Shown here: positions 16,365 through 24,665 of the stretch, in pieces
How positions within the stretch are numbered: position 1 is the stretch's first letter
Layout: every line of letters begins with the position of its first letter
Assembly (NCBI RefSeq): GCF_020733635.1
Contig: NZ_JAJFZL010000001.1
Location: forward strand, 5,766,001 to 5,830,000
Length of the DNA: 64,000 nucleotides
DNA from: Nocardia spumae
Lineage (GTDB): Bacteria; Actinomycetota; Actinomycetes; Mycobacteriales; Mycobacteriaceae
Reading direction: 5' to 3'
Notes under the pieces: generated by a model
What the model saw: only the letters and a program-made list of their open reading frames with translations
Told to the model about the DNA's origin: nothing
The model's database searches: none
Translations under genes and position numbers: made by a program

Positions 16365-17012
16365 TCACTTGTCGCGCACGATGATTCCCGCCGCCCGCGC
16401 GAAGGCCGGCGCCATCTCCATCAGCTGTCCGGTGTTGATGATCGCGCCCTTCAGGGTGCCGATATCGGCGATGAGATCCAGGGTCGCGGCCTCGCGCAGA
16501 TCGACGTCCTGGAAGGTGGCTCCGTGCAGCGCGACCCCGTCGAGCCGCGACCCCGGGAACTCGACCTGCCGCAGGGCGGCGGAGGAGAAGTCGACATCGC
16601 GCAGGACACAGTCGACGAAGCTCACATGTCGCAGCTTCGCCGCCCGGAAGTTCACCGATTCGAGTTTGCAGCCCTCGAACCGGACGCGGCGCAACTGGGC
16701 GTCCACGGCGATCACCCCCGACCAGGCCGAATCGATGAGTTCGGCATCGAGCCACCGGGTTTCGCCGATATCGGTACCGATCCAGCGCACTCCGCGCATC
16801 CAGACGTCCTCGAACCGGCTGTGCGCCACACTGCCGCCGGTCAGCACGACCGAGGTGAGCGCCGAGCGGGTGAACCAGGACCCGGCCGCGGACACCTCGT
16901 CCGGGGCGGCGGAGTCGAGGTGGATCCGCTCGTACTCACTGTCGGGGGCGAGCGGTTCCCGCAGCGGGGTCAGTTCGTCGGCATACGGCAGATCGGTGAG
17001 GTCACGGGGCAT
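16365..17012 (-). CDS. Pentapeptide repeat protein
   Basis: A 215-residue protein. From about residue 60 to 190 it shows the A(D/N)LXX periodicity: LESVNFRAAKLRHVSF, LRDVDFSSAALRQVEF, LDGVALHGATFQDVDL. Such repeats fold into a right-handed quadrilateral beta-helix. Some members (MfpA, Qnr) mimic DNA and protect gyrase from quinolones, but the repeats here are irregular and the length is greater than MfpA, so that role is only a possibility. It has no signal peptide or membrane helix. Confidence 0.82.
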   Translation of the reverse strand: MPRDLTDLPYADELTPLREPLAPDSEYERIHLDSAAPDEVSAAGSWFTRSALTSVVLTGGSVAHSRFEDVWMRGVRWIGTDIGETRWLDAELIDSAWSGVIAVDAQLRRVRFEGCKLESVNFRAAKLRHVSFVDCVLRDVDFSSAALRQVEFPGSRLDGVALHGATFQDVDLREAATLDLIADIGTLKGAIINTGQLMEMAPAFARAAGIIVRDK

Positions 17013-17045
17013 TCCTGCACCCTAGACATCGCCACCGACACCCGA

Positions 17046-17483
17046 TCAGGACACGTATTCGTGATCGGTGCGGACCCGCCCATCCGAGTCGAAGGTCAGC
17101 ACCTCCAGACCGGATCCGGCGATACTCCCGTCGGCGCGGGAGCGCATCACCCAGGTCAGGGCGATCGCGGCACCGGCATGGCGCACGGGTTCCCCGGCGG
17201 CCTCGAAGACGTGCTCGCCGTCGGCGATGAACATCTCATAGGCCCGGGTGACCCGGGCGAACATCGCGTCGTGTCCGCGGATCTCGATCGGCGGCGCGGT
17301 CACCCCGTACTGCTGCGCGGTGTCGCGAATGCCCTGCGGTGGATTGACCATGACCTGGTAGCCGTCCTCGGTCCACACCTGCCGGATCAGCGCGCGGCGG
17401 CGCTGTTCATCGGGTTCGTTCCACTGCGCGATCCAGCGGTCGAGTTGTTCCTTCAGTTCGATATCGGTCGGTTCGTCACTCAT
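17046..17483 (-). CDS. NTF2-like protein
   Basis: A 145-residue protein from ATG 17483 (MSDEPTDIELKEQLDRWIAQWN). It has the NTF2-like pattern of an N-terminal helix, VWTEDGYQV, an EIRGHDAMFARVTRAYEMF helix and a final strand DGRVRTDHEYV. The catalytic role is unknown. It is divergent from the XRE regulator, with 85 bases between the two starts, so the two may share a control region. Confidence 0.75.
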   Translation of the reverse strand: MSDEPTDIELKEQLDRWIAQWNEPDEQRRRALIRQVWTEDGYQVMVNPPQGIRDTAQQYGVTAPPIEIRGHDAMFARVTRAYEMFIADGEHVFEAAGEPVRHAGAAIALTWVMRSRADGSIAGSGLEVLTFDSDGRVRTDHEYVS

Positions 17484-17568
17484 GACGACGAGTCTGTACG
17501 TCGCACCGCGGCCGTGCGATTCCTCGCAGGGTATGGCGCGGCGGCACGTATCGGCCGACGATGAACCC

Positions 17569-18423
17569 ATGACGACCGTCGCACAACCGGGACCCTTCGC
17601 GCGCGAGCTGCGCCGCTGGCGAGGTCTGCGGCACTGGAGCCAGCTCGATCTGGCCATCCGCGCCGACACCACCCAGCGCTATCTCAGCTACCTCGAACAG
17701 GGGCGCTCCCAGCCGGGCCGGGCGATCGTGCTGCGCCTGGCCGAATCACTGCAACTGTCACTGCGCGAACGCAACGCGCTGCTGGCGACGGCCGGCTACA
17801 CGCCCGCATTCGACGAATCCGGTTTCGACGCACCGCAATTGGCGCCCGTCCGGGCCGCGCTGCGATCGGTGTTGGACGGGCATATGCCCTACCCGGCCCT
17901 CATCGCCGATCGCTACGGCGACCTGGTCGAGTCCAACGCGGCCTTCGACCTCTTCACCGCCGACTGCGCACCGGAGTTGCTCATCCCGCCGATCAATGTT
18001 CGCCGCTTGGCATTACATCCGAAGGGGCTGGCGCCCAGGGTGGCCAATTTCGCCGAATGGGGCCGCCATGTCACCGAATCCATGCGGACCCGCAACCGGA
18101 TCTCACCGGACCCGGTGGCGGAGGAACTGGTCGCCGAATTCGAAACGTATCTGCCGGTCATCGATCCCGGACCGGGCTATGTCGGTTTCGCGGTCCCGCT
18201 CCGACTGCGCGACGACGCGGGTGAATTGCGACTGATCACCACCTTGACCTCGTTCGCCACCGCGACCGACGTCTCACTGGCCGAACTACATCTGGAGGCG
18301 TTCCTGCCCGCCGACGAGGCGACGGCCGAACTGCTGCGCCGGCGCGCCGAGGCCCGCGCGCACGACGACGGAAATCACCGCACCGGTTCGAAGTCCATTC
18401 GACCGTCCTCGGTGAGCGCGTAG
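17569..18423 (+). CDS. XRE family regulator with MmyB-like ligand-binding domain
   Basis: A 284-residue protein from ATG 17569. The first 70 residues form a helix-turn-helix (WSQLDLAIRADTTQRYLSYLEQGRSQPGRA). The following region, with YPALIADRYGDLVESNAAF and a C-terminal LRLITTLTSFATATDVSLAELHLEAFLP, is the MmyB-like PAS-type domain that can bind fatty-acid-like ligands. Many homologues control a divergent neighbour, here the NTF2-like gene. The 3' end overlaps the convergent SDR gene by 49 bases. Confidence 0.88.
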   Translation: MTTVAQPGPFARELRRWRGLRHWSQLDLAIRADTTQRYLSYLEQGRSQPGRAIVLRLAESLQLSLRERNALLATAGYTPAFDESGFDAPQLAPVRAALRSVLDGHMPYPALIADRYGDLVESNAAFDLFTADCAPELLIPPINVRRLALHPKGLAPRVANFAEWGRHVTESMRTRNRISPDPVAEELVAEFETYLPVIDPGPGYVGFAVPLRLRDDAGELRLITTLTSFATATDVSLAELHLEAFLPADEATAELLRRRAEARAHDDGNHRTGSKSIRPSSVSA

Positions 18424-18998
18424 ATACCGGGGGCCAGATCCAGCGCGACGAGGGTGCGCGCCGTGGCCTCCGCGATATGGATCCGCGGCGGCTCGGGCAG
18501 GGCCGTCGGATCGGGATAGTAGGTGCCGGGACCGTAGAACTGGCCGTAGCGCAGGACGACGCCGCCGATACCCAGCACCGTCTCCTCGAGGTACTCCTTG
18601 GCCGCCTGCCCCTCACCCGACATATCCCAGGCAACGCTCTGCGCGAGAAAGCGTTTCGCGCCGGCGGCCTGTGCCGCGGCGACCAGATTGGCCGTGCCCT
18701 CACGGCGTATCCGCGCGTTGGCGGCCCGGCCGGCGGCCAGGTCGGCGACATCGTCGGGCAGATCGGTCAGCTGGTGCATCACGAGGTCGGGGGCGTAGTC
18801 ACACACGGCGCGCTCGAGCCCGGCCGCATCGTAGACATCGCACACCACCGGCTCGGCGCCGAATTCCCGCAGCATCGCCGCTTTCTCGGCCGAACGGGTC
18901 ATCCCCGCCACCTCGAATCCGGCCGAGACCAGCAGGGGTATCAGTCCGGCGCCCAGTACTCCGGTCGCGCCCGCCACAAAGATCCGCACGGTGGTCAC
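18375..18998 (-). CDS. NAD(P)-binding SDR / nucleoside-diphosphate-sugar epimerase-like protein
   Basis: A 207-residue protein from GTG 18998. The Rossmann motif VAGATGVLGAGLIPLL lies at residues 8-23, followed by GMTRSAEKAAML as the cofactor-specificity strand. It is short for extended SDRs (300 or more) and has no YxxxK active site: RYGQFYGPGTYY sits where the catalytic Tyr would be. It may therefore be an atypical NmrA-like sensor or reductase. Its 3' end overlaps the XRE gene by 49 bases on the opposite strand. Confidence 0.75.
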   Translation of the reverse strand: MTTVRIFVAGATGVLGAGLIPLLVSAGFEVAGMTRSAEKAAMLREFGAEPVVCDVYDAAGLERAVCDYAPDLVMHQLTDLPDDVADLAAGRAANARIRREGTANLVAAAQAAGAKRFLAQSVAWDMSGEGQAAKEYLEETVLGIGGVVLRYGQFYGPGTYYPDPTALPEPPRIHIAEATARTLVALDLAPGIYALTEDGRMDFEPVR

Positions 18999-19035
18999 GA
19001 TAACCGGTCGGCACCCGATGGCGGACTCGACACCC

Positions 19036-19065
19036 TTGACCGTTCCCCGTCGATTAACCTACGGT
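19036..19065 (+). promoter_or_regulatory. Candidate promoter upstream of the padR leader
   Basis: TTGACC (19036-19041) and TACGGT (19060-19065) are spaced by 18 bases. Transcription would begin near 19072 and run through the hairpin region toward padR. The pair CCTACG (19058-19063) and CGTAGG (19091-19096) flanks the expected start and could be an operator. Confidence 0.4.
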
Positions 19066-19071
19066 CTACGT

Positions 19072-19262
19072 ACACAGATAGTAGATAGCTCGTAGGAACA
19101 GCTCGGCCGCGCACACGCCGCGGCCACCCCACGTCACGGCACGCCGGCGCGCGCCAGGAGCGGCCCTCATCAGCTCCGAGGCATGCGCATCAGGGGCGAC
19201 GCCCGTGACCGACCGCCCCCGGATCCGGCGCCGGCACGCCGAACCCCGGGGGCGGTTTCGTT
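19072..19262 (+). ncRNA. Candidate attenuated leader RNA or small RNA
   Basis: The 340 bases between the SDR and padR hold a promoter-like sequence followed by a GC-rich tract with several stems and then a terminator-like hairpin. A short open frame (ATG 19183 to TAG 19298) crosses the hairpin, so attenuation by a translated leader is conceivable. There is no match to a family I can name, and the exact ends are guesses. Confidence 0.3.
19213..19260 (+). terminator. Terminator-like hairpin upstream of padR
   Basis: The arms CCGCCCCCGG (19213-19222) and CCGGGGGCGG (19246-19255) are perfectly complementary and followed by TTTCGTTT. It is the only hairpin in the window's 5' regions with a T-rich tail, so premature termination before padR is plausible. 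Confidence 0.5.
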
Positions 19263-19290
19263 TGCCTCCCGACGCTTACTTGTGGGCGAA

Positions 19291-19320
19291 TACTCGTAGA
19301 CGTATATTTGTTTGCGAGTA
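19291..19320. promoter_or_regulatory. padR-type operator: Operator-like inverted repeat in front of padR
   Basis: TACTCG (19291-19296) and CGAGTA (19315-19320) form a symmetric site with an AT-rich centre (CGTATATTTG), ending 1 base before the AGGAGG ribosome binding site of padR. PadR proteins commonly repress their own genes from such sites. Confidence 0.45.
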
Positions 19321-19337
19321 AGGAGGTGGAGTGAGCG

Positions 19338-19997
19338 ATGGCCGCGAAACGCAAAGTCGGCAATCTACTGGCCCTCGCGGTCTTGGCGGCGCTGATCGAA
19401 CGTCCGATGCACCGCTACGAGATCGCGGCGGTCCTGCGCGAACGCGGTAAGGACCGCGATATGGACATCAAGTGGGGTTCGCTCTACACCGTCGTGCAGA
19501 ACCTCGAGAAGCACGGCTTCGTCGAGATCATCGGTAGCGAGCGTGACGGCGCCCGCCCCGAGCGCACCATCTACCGGCTCACCGAGGCCGGTCGCGCCGA
19601 AGCCGAGGACTGGATCCGCGAGCTGATCTCCACACCGGAGCCCGAACACCACCGATTCGTCGCCGGTCTGTCGGTCGTGGCCATGCTGCCGCCCGACGAC
19701 GTGGTCACCCTGCTCGACGAACGCGCCCGGCGGCTCAGCGACGAGATCGAGGCACGCCGCCGCGAAATCGACCAGCAGCGCCCCCTGCTCCCCCGCCTGT
19801 TCCTCATCGAGGCCGAATTCGGGGTCGCCATGTTGGAGGCGGAGGCCGAGTGGGTCGCCGGACTGCGCACCGAGCTGGCCTCCGGAAGCTTCCCCGACGT
19901 CGATTTCTGGCGCCGGGCACATGCCGAGAACATCCCGCCCGGCGATATCGCCGAGATGGTGGAAGGAGGGGCTTTCACACGACTGCCCGGCGACTGA
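19338..19997 (+). CDS. PadR family transcriptional regulator
   Basis: A 219-residue protein behind AGGAGG. The N-terminal winged helix shows ALAVLAALIERPMHRYEIAAVLRERG, then SLYTVVQNLEKHGFVE and the wing RTIYRLTEAGRAEAEDW. The C-terminal half is a coiled region for dimerisation (ERARRLSDEIEARRREID), as in the PadR-s2 Vir-like subclass. It probably controls itself and the FAD monooxygenase gene that starts 185 bases downstream on the same strand. Confidence 0.92.
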   Translation: MAAKRKVGNLLALAVLAALIERPMHRYEIAAVLRERGKDRDMDIKWGSLYTVVQNLEKHGFVEIIGSERDGARPERTIYRLTEAGRAEAEDWIRELISTPEPEHHRFVAGLSVVAMLPPDDVVTLLDERARRLSDEIEARRREIDQQRPLLPRLFLIEAEFGVAMLEAEAEWVAGLRTELASGSFPDVDFWRRAHAENIPPGDIAEMVEGGAFTRLPGD

Positions 19998-20181
19998 ACC
20001 CGTCGCCGGCACCGTTCACGAACCGGGCCCGGTCGGTGCGGCAACACCGAGCCGAGCCCGATCCATCACCTCTCGAACCGCATCCGCGCAGGCGAACCCT
20101 GGTCCAAGTGTGGCAACTTCAGGATAACGGGGCAGTTCTCGCGCGAATCGGATCGGGTTGATCCACTCGAGGAGAACTCTC

Positions 20182-21390
20182 ATGTCCGCAATCAGTTCCG
20201 CACTCGTCATCGGCGGCGGCGTCGCCGGTCCGGTCGCCGCCACCGCACTGCGGAAGGCCGGAATCGACGCCACCGTCCACGAGGCCTATCCCGGACCGGC
20301 CTACAACATCGGCAGCGCCCTCGGCCTCGCCCCCAACGGACTGTCCGCACTGGACGTCATCGGCGCCGGCGACGCGGTGCGCGCACTGGCGCTGCCCATG
20401 CGGCATACCGTGATGGCGTTGGGCGCCAGGGAAATCGAGTTACCGGCCGTCAGCGGCGTGGAGCCGTTGCATGCGATCGACCGCAGCGATCTGCATCGGG
20501 CGCTGCACGACCACGCGGTCGCCGCCGGGGTGCCCATCGAATACTCCCAACGGCTGGTCCGGGTGGACGAGCACGCCGACGGCGTCACCGCGCACTTCGC
20601 GGACGGCAGCACCGCCACCGCCGATATCGTCATCGGCGCCGACGGCATCAGATCGCGCGTGCGCACCCTCATCGATCCGGATGCGCCCGGCGCGAACTAC
20701 ACCGGCATGCTCGGCTTCGGCGCCTATACCGAATGTTCGCAGCCGGTGCCCGCGGAGACGATGGTCTTCGCCTACGGGCGCAATGCCTACTACCTGTACT
20801 GGCCCATGCCCGACGGCCGGGTCGCCTGGGGCGCGAATCTGCCGCAGCAGCGGTATCTGTCCCTCACCCAGGCGCGTGAGGTGCCCGCCGAGCAGTGGCT
20901 GCGGACGCTGCGGGAGGTGTACGGCGAGGACACCCCCGGCGGCGAACTGGTCCGCAACACCCGGCCCGCCGATCTGGTGGTGACCGGCGGCCTGCACATC
21001 ATGCCCCCGGTGCCGCACTGGTCTCGCGATCGTCTGGTGCTGGTCGGCGACGCGGTCCACGCGCCGTCGAACAGCACCGGACAGGGCGCCTCACTGGCCA
21101 TCGAGAGTGCGGTGCAGCTCGCGCGCTGCCTGCGCGACTTCGATGATCCGGCAACGGCTTTCGCCGCCTACGAGCGCATCCGGCGGCCGCGGGTGGAGAA
21201 GATCGCCGCGCGCGGGGCCAAGATCAACCACTCCAAGACGGTGGGCCCGCTGATGCGCCGGCTGATGCCGGTGGTGATGCCGCTGGCGACCAAGATGTTC
21301 AAGATGGAGGAGGTCATGCGGCGCGAACAGAGCTACCGTATCGACTGGAGCGCACCGGTCGACGAGCGCGCCGAACTCGCCGTGGCCTGA
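20182..21390 (+). CDS. FAD-dependent aromatic-ring-hydroxylase-type monooxygenase
   Basis: A 402-residue protein. ATG 20182 was chosen for GAGGAG 8 bases upstream. It shows the three flavin motifs of the PHBH family: GxGxxG-like VIGGGVAGPVAATALRKAG at residues 9-27, the DG motif VIGADGIRSRVR, and the GD motif LVLVGDAVHAPSNSTGQG. Such enzymes use NAD(P)H and O2 to hydroxylate aromatic or related compounds, including antibiotics such as tetracyclines and rifamycins. Neighbouring PadR and exporter genes fit a role in xenobiotic handling, but the substrate is unknown. Confidence 0.88.
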   Translation: MSAISSALVIGGGVAGPVAATALRKAGIDATVHEAYPGPAYNIGSALGLAPNGLSALDVIGAGDAVRALALPMRHTVMALGAREIELPAVSGVEPLHAIDRSDLHRALHDHAVAAGVPIEYSQRLVRVDEHADGVTAHFADGSTATADIVIGADGIRSRVRTLIDPDAPGANYTGMLGFGAYTECSQPVPAETMVFAYGRNAYYLYWPMPDGRVAWGANLPQQRYLSLTQAREVPAEQWLRTLREVYGEDTPGGELVRNTRPADLVVTGGLHIMPPVPHWSRDRLVLVGDAVHAPSNSTGQGASLAIESAVQLARCLRDFDDPATAFAAYERIRRPRVEKIAARGAKINHSKTVGPLMRRLMPVVMPLATKMFKMEEVMRREQSYRIDWSAPVDERAELAVA

Positions 21391-21424
21391 GGCCGCGCCG
21401 GCGGGCGCTGCGGCAATGGTGATC

Positions 21425-23458
21425 TCACACCGTCAGCCGCAGCGCCTCCGGGCGATCCACCTCGTCCAGCAGCTTCGCCGCGATATTATCCAGCGCCTGG
21501 TCGAACAGCGCGCGATCCTGCGGGTCGGCACAATCCCAGTCGTCGAGATAGCGGCACAACCACTTTCGCCACGCGGCGAGGATACGGTCGTATTCGGCGG
21601 CGCCACTGGCCGTCAAAGCCATTCGGTCACCGGCGAATTCGATGTATCCGGATCGCGCCGCTTTGTCGTACACCGGCTCCAGGACCTCCGCGGGCACCCA
21701 GTGCGCCCGCGCCACCGCCGCGAGATCGGCATAGCCGCGGGCGCGCTCGAGCATCTTGACCTGTCCGATCGCCCACGCCTGATCGCGGCTCAGCGGACTG
21801 TCCGCGGCGACCAGAATGCGTGGATCGGGCAGTTCGTCATCGCGAAGTCTGCGCATCACGCTGGCGAGTGAATGTTCCAGTCGCACTACCCGATCCGCGG
21901 AATCCGGCACCGAGAATCCGCCGCCGACGTCGGCCGCTTCCGCGCGCACGCTGTCGCGCAGCGGCACCTGTTTGAGGAACCACGACACGATGAAGCCCAC
22001 CACCGCCACCGGAACCACCCACCGGAACACGTAGTCGATGGTGTCGGCGTAGGCGTCGATGATCGGAATCGCCTCGGCGTACGGAAGTTTGTGCAGCAGT
22101 TGGGGACTCTGAGCCACAGCGGGCGGCACCCCGGGCACCTGCGCGAAGGCGTCGCGCAGATTCGGCCCCAGTTGATTGCTGTAGAGGGTGCCGAAGATGG
22201 CGGTGCCGAAGGTCGATCCCAGGGTCCGGAAGAAGGTCACCCCCGAGGTCGCGGTGCCCAGATCGTGATAGGGCACCGTGTTCTGCACGACGATCGTGAG
22301 CACCTGCATCGCCAGCCCGATCCCCAGCCCCAGGATCAGCATGTACAGCGATTGCAGCCAGAATCCGGTGGTCCGGCCCATGGTCGACATCAGGTACAGG
22401 CCCACCGCCATCACCGCGGTGCCGGCGATCGGGAAGTACTTGTACTGCCCCGTCCGGCCGACCACCTGCCCGGAAATGATCGATGTGGTGAACAGGCCGA
22501 TCACCATCGGCAGCGTCCGCAACCCCGAGGCGGTGGCCGACACGCCGGTGACGTATTGCAGATATGCCGGCAGATAGGTCAGCGCGCCGAGCATCGCGAA
22601 GCCGACGATGAAGCTCAGGATGGAACAGACCGTGAACACATTGCTGCGGAACAGATGCATCGGCAGCATCGGCTCCGCCGCCCGCAGCTCCACGGCCACG
22701 AACGCGGCGATCAGCACCACTGCCGCGACGAACAGGCCGATGATGGTGGCCGAACCCCACGGATATTCCTGGCCTCCCCATTCCAGGGCCAGGATCAGGC
22801 AGCTCACACCGATGGCGATCAGGGCGATCCCGGCATAGTCGATCACCGGCCGCACCGCGGCGCGGATCGACGGAATGGCCCGCGCGGCAATGACGATCAT
22901 CACGATCGCGATCGGAACGTTCACATAGAAGCACCACCGCCAGCTGGCGTGATCGGTGAACAGTCCGCCCAGCGTCGGCCCGACCACCGTGGTGATGCCG
23001 AAGACCGCACCCAGCGCACCCTGATATTTCCCGCGGTCGCGCAGGGGGATGACGTCGGCGATCAAGGCCATCGCCGTCACCATCAGTCCGCCCGCGCCCA
23101 CGCCCTGGATACCGCGCGCGACGATCAGCAGTGCCATCCCGTTCGCGAGTCCGGCCACCATCGAGCCGATGATGAAGATCAGTCCGCTGAGCTGGAAGAT
23201 CAGCTTCCGGCCGAACAGATCGCCGAACTTGCCGGCCAGCGCCGTCGCGACCGCCTCGGCCAGCAGATAGGCCGTCACCACCCACGCCATATGCCCCGCG
23301 CCACCCAGATCGGCGACGATCGTGGGCAGCGCGGTCGACACGATGGTCTGGTCCAGTGCCGCCATCAACATTCCCAATACGACGGTGAGGAAGACGACGT
23401 TGGCCCGGGTATGGCTGACGGGCGCGGGCGATTCGGCGACTGCGGCAACACCGGACAT
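21425..23458 (-). CDS. DHA2-type MFS drug exporter with C-terminal winged-helix-like domain
   Basis: A 677-residue protein from ATG 23458. Residues 1-500 have 14 membrane spans with MFS motifs: the loop GKFGDLFGRKLIFQ, and motif C near GAVFGITTVVGPTLGGLF. The last 174 residues are cytoplasmic and soluble, with helices and YADLAAVARAHWVPAEVLEPVYDKAARSGYIEF (in parts), which resembles a MarR-type winged helix and wing. The transporter part matches EmrB/QacA drug/H+ antiporters. The extension is longer than usual for the family and may regulate or gate transport. Confidence 0.88.
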   Translation of the reverse strand: MSGVAAVAESPAPVSHTRANVVFLTVVLGMLMAALDQTIVSTALPTIVADLGGAGHMAWVVTAYLLAEAVATALAGKFGDLFGRKLIFQLSGLIFIIGSMVAGLANGMALLIVARGIQGVGAGGLMVTAMALIADVIPLRDRGKYQGALGAVFGITTVVGPTLGGLFTDHASWRWCFYVNVPIAIVMIVIAARAIPSIRAAVRPVIDYAGIALIAIGVSCLILALEWGGQEYPWGSATIIGLFVAAVVLIAAFVAVELRAAEPMLPMHLFRSNVFTVCSILSFIVGFAMLGALTYLPAYLQYVTGVSATASGLRTLPMVIGLFTTSIISGQVVGRTGQYKYFPIAGTAVMAVGLYLMSTMGRTTGFWLQSLYMLILGLGIGLAMQVLTIVVQNTVPYHDLGTATSGVTFFRTLGSTFGTAIFGTLYSNQLGPNLRDAFAQVPGVPPAVAQSPQLLHKLPYAEAIPIIDAYADTIDYVFRWVVPVAVVGFIVSWFLKQVPLRDSVRAEAADVGGGFSVPDSADRVVRLEHSLASVMRRLRDDELPDPRILVAADSPLSRDQAWAIGQVKMLERARGYADLAAVARAHWVPAEVLEPVYDKAARSGYIEFAGDRMALTASGAAEYDRILAAWRKWLCRYLDDWDCADPQDRALFDQALDNIAAKLLDEVDRPEALRLTV

Positions 23459-23613
23459 TAGCTCAGTATGTGCCCTGACGCCGATTTGGTCGGTGCAACA
23501 CGGCAATACGCCAGTTCGGTTCCCGGGATCGCTAATTTCTGGCACACCATTGCCGCCACAGCGCTCCGGAATCGATAGGCTGACGGCATTGCGATCGACC
23601 CCTACCGCCTGAA

Positions 23614-23629
23614 CTTACTCTAAAGTAAG
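23614..23629. promoter_or_regulatory. TetR-like operator between exporter and SDR genes
   Basis: CTTACT (23614-23619) and AGTAAG (23624-23629) form a 16-bp palindrome with spacer CTAA. It lies 60 bases before the SDR start and 156 bases from the exporter start, in the divergent intergenic space. Its form is typical of TetR-family operators. No TetR gene is in the neighbourhood. Confidence 0.5.
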
Positions 23630-23688
23630 GTCGGCGGTGAGGACGCGACGAGGCTCCCTATTCCGACGGTTGACAGTGAGGTCTCACC

Positions 23689-24564
23689 ATGGCGTGGAAT
23701 CCCGGCGACATTCCGGCGCAGAACGGACGCACGTTCGTGATCACCGGAGCCAACGGCGGTATCGGTAAACACACCACCCGGGCACTGGCGGCCAAGGGCG
23801 CCACCGTGATCATGGCCTGCCGCAACACCACGACCGCACAGCAGGTCGCCGACGGCATCGACGGAGATGTCCGGGTAGCGGCACTGGACCTCGCCGATCT
23901 GGCCTCGATTCGCGAATTCGCCGACCGCACCGGCGAATTCGACGTTCTCGTCAACAACGCCGGCCTGATGAACATCCCGTTCTCACGAACCGAGGACGGG
24001 TTCGAAACCCAATGGGGTGTGAACCACCTCGGCCACTTCGCGCTCACCGGGCTACTGCTGGATCGCCTCGGGGATCGTGTGGTCACCCTCGCCAGCATCG
24101 CGCACCGGCAGACCCCGAAACTGTGGATCGACGATCTCAACTACGAACACCGTCGCTATCAGCGCAACCTCGCCTACGCCCAGGCCAAACTCTCGAATCT
24201 GATGTTCGCCCGCGAACTGCAGCGCCGTCTGACCGAGGCGGGCTCGGCCAAGCGGTCCTATGCGGTACACCCGGGCGTCTCGGCGACCGATCTGTTCACC
24301 CGCACCGAGACGCCGATGGACAAGGTCGCCAAGCCGTTCATCGCCCTGGTCGGCCACTCGCCGCGCAAGGCGGCGGAATCGAGCCTGTTCGCGGCCACCG
24401 AGCCCGATGCCGATCCGACCACCTACTGGGGCCCGACCCTGCTGTTCGGCTCCCGCGGCCCGGTCCGGCCGTCACCGTCGAACGGCCTGTCGAAGAACAA
24501 GGAGCTGCAGCGGCGGCTCTGGGAGGAATCCGAACGCCTCACCGGTGTGACCTACAAGTTCTGA
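23689..24564 (+). CDS. Short-chain dehydrogenase/reductase (retinol dehydrogenase-like)
   Basis: A 291-residue SDR. The cofactor motif TGANGGIGKHT lies at residues 19-29, the NNAG motif at VLVNNAGL, and the catalytic pair at YAQAK with the Ser in TLASIAHR. This is the WWOX/retinol-dehydrogenase-like group, often annotated as oxidoreductases of lipids or steroids. It probably uses NADP(H), as CRN follows the second strand. The divergent exporter and the palindrome between them suggest common control. Confidence 0.88.
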   Translation: MAWNPGDIPAQNGRTFVITGANGGIGKHTTRALAAKGATVIMACRNTTTAQQVADGIDGDVRVAALDLADLASIREFADRTGEFDVLVNNAGLMNIPFSRTEDGFETQWGVNHLGHFALTGLLLDRLGDRVVTLASIAHRQTPKLWIDDLNYEHRRYQRNLAYAQAKLSNLMFARELQRRLTEAGSAKRSYAVHPGVSATDLFTRTETPMDKVAKPFIALVGHSPRKAAESSLFAATEPDADPTTYWGPTLLFGSRGPVRPSPSNGLSKNKELQRRLWEESERLTGVTYKF

Positions 24565-24665
24565 TCCGGCGCCCGCCCGGTCGGCTGACCTGCCGGATCT
24601 CCCCCACTCCGGCCGGCCGCGACCGGAGGTACCTCACACTACGGCCGGTGTAGTAGACAGGTACC

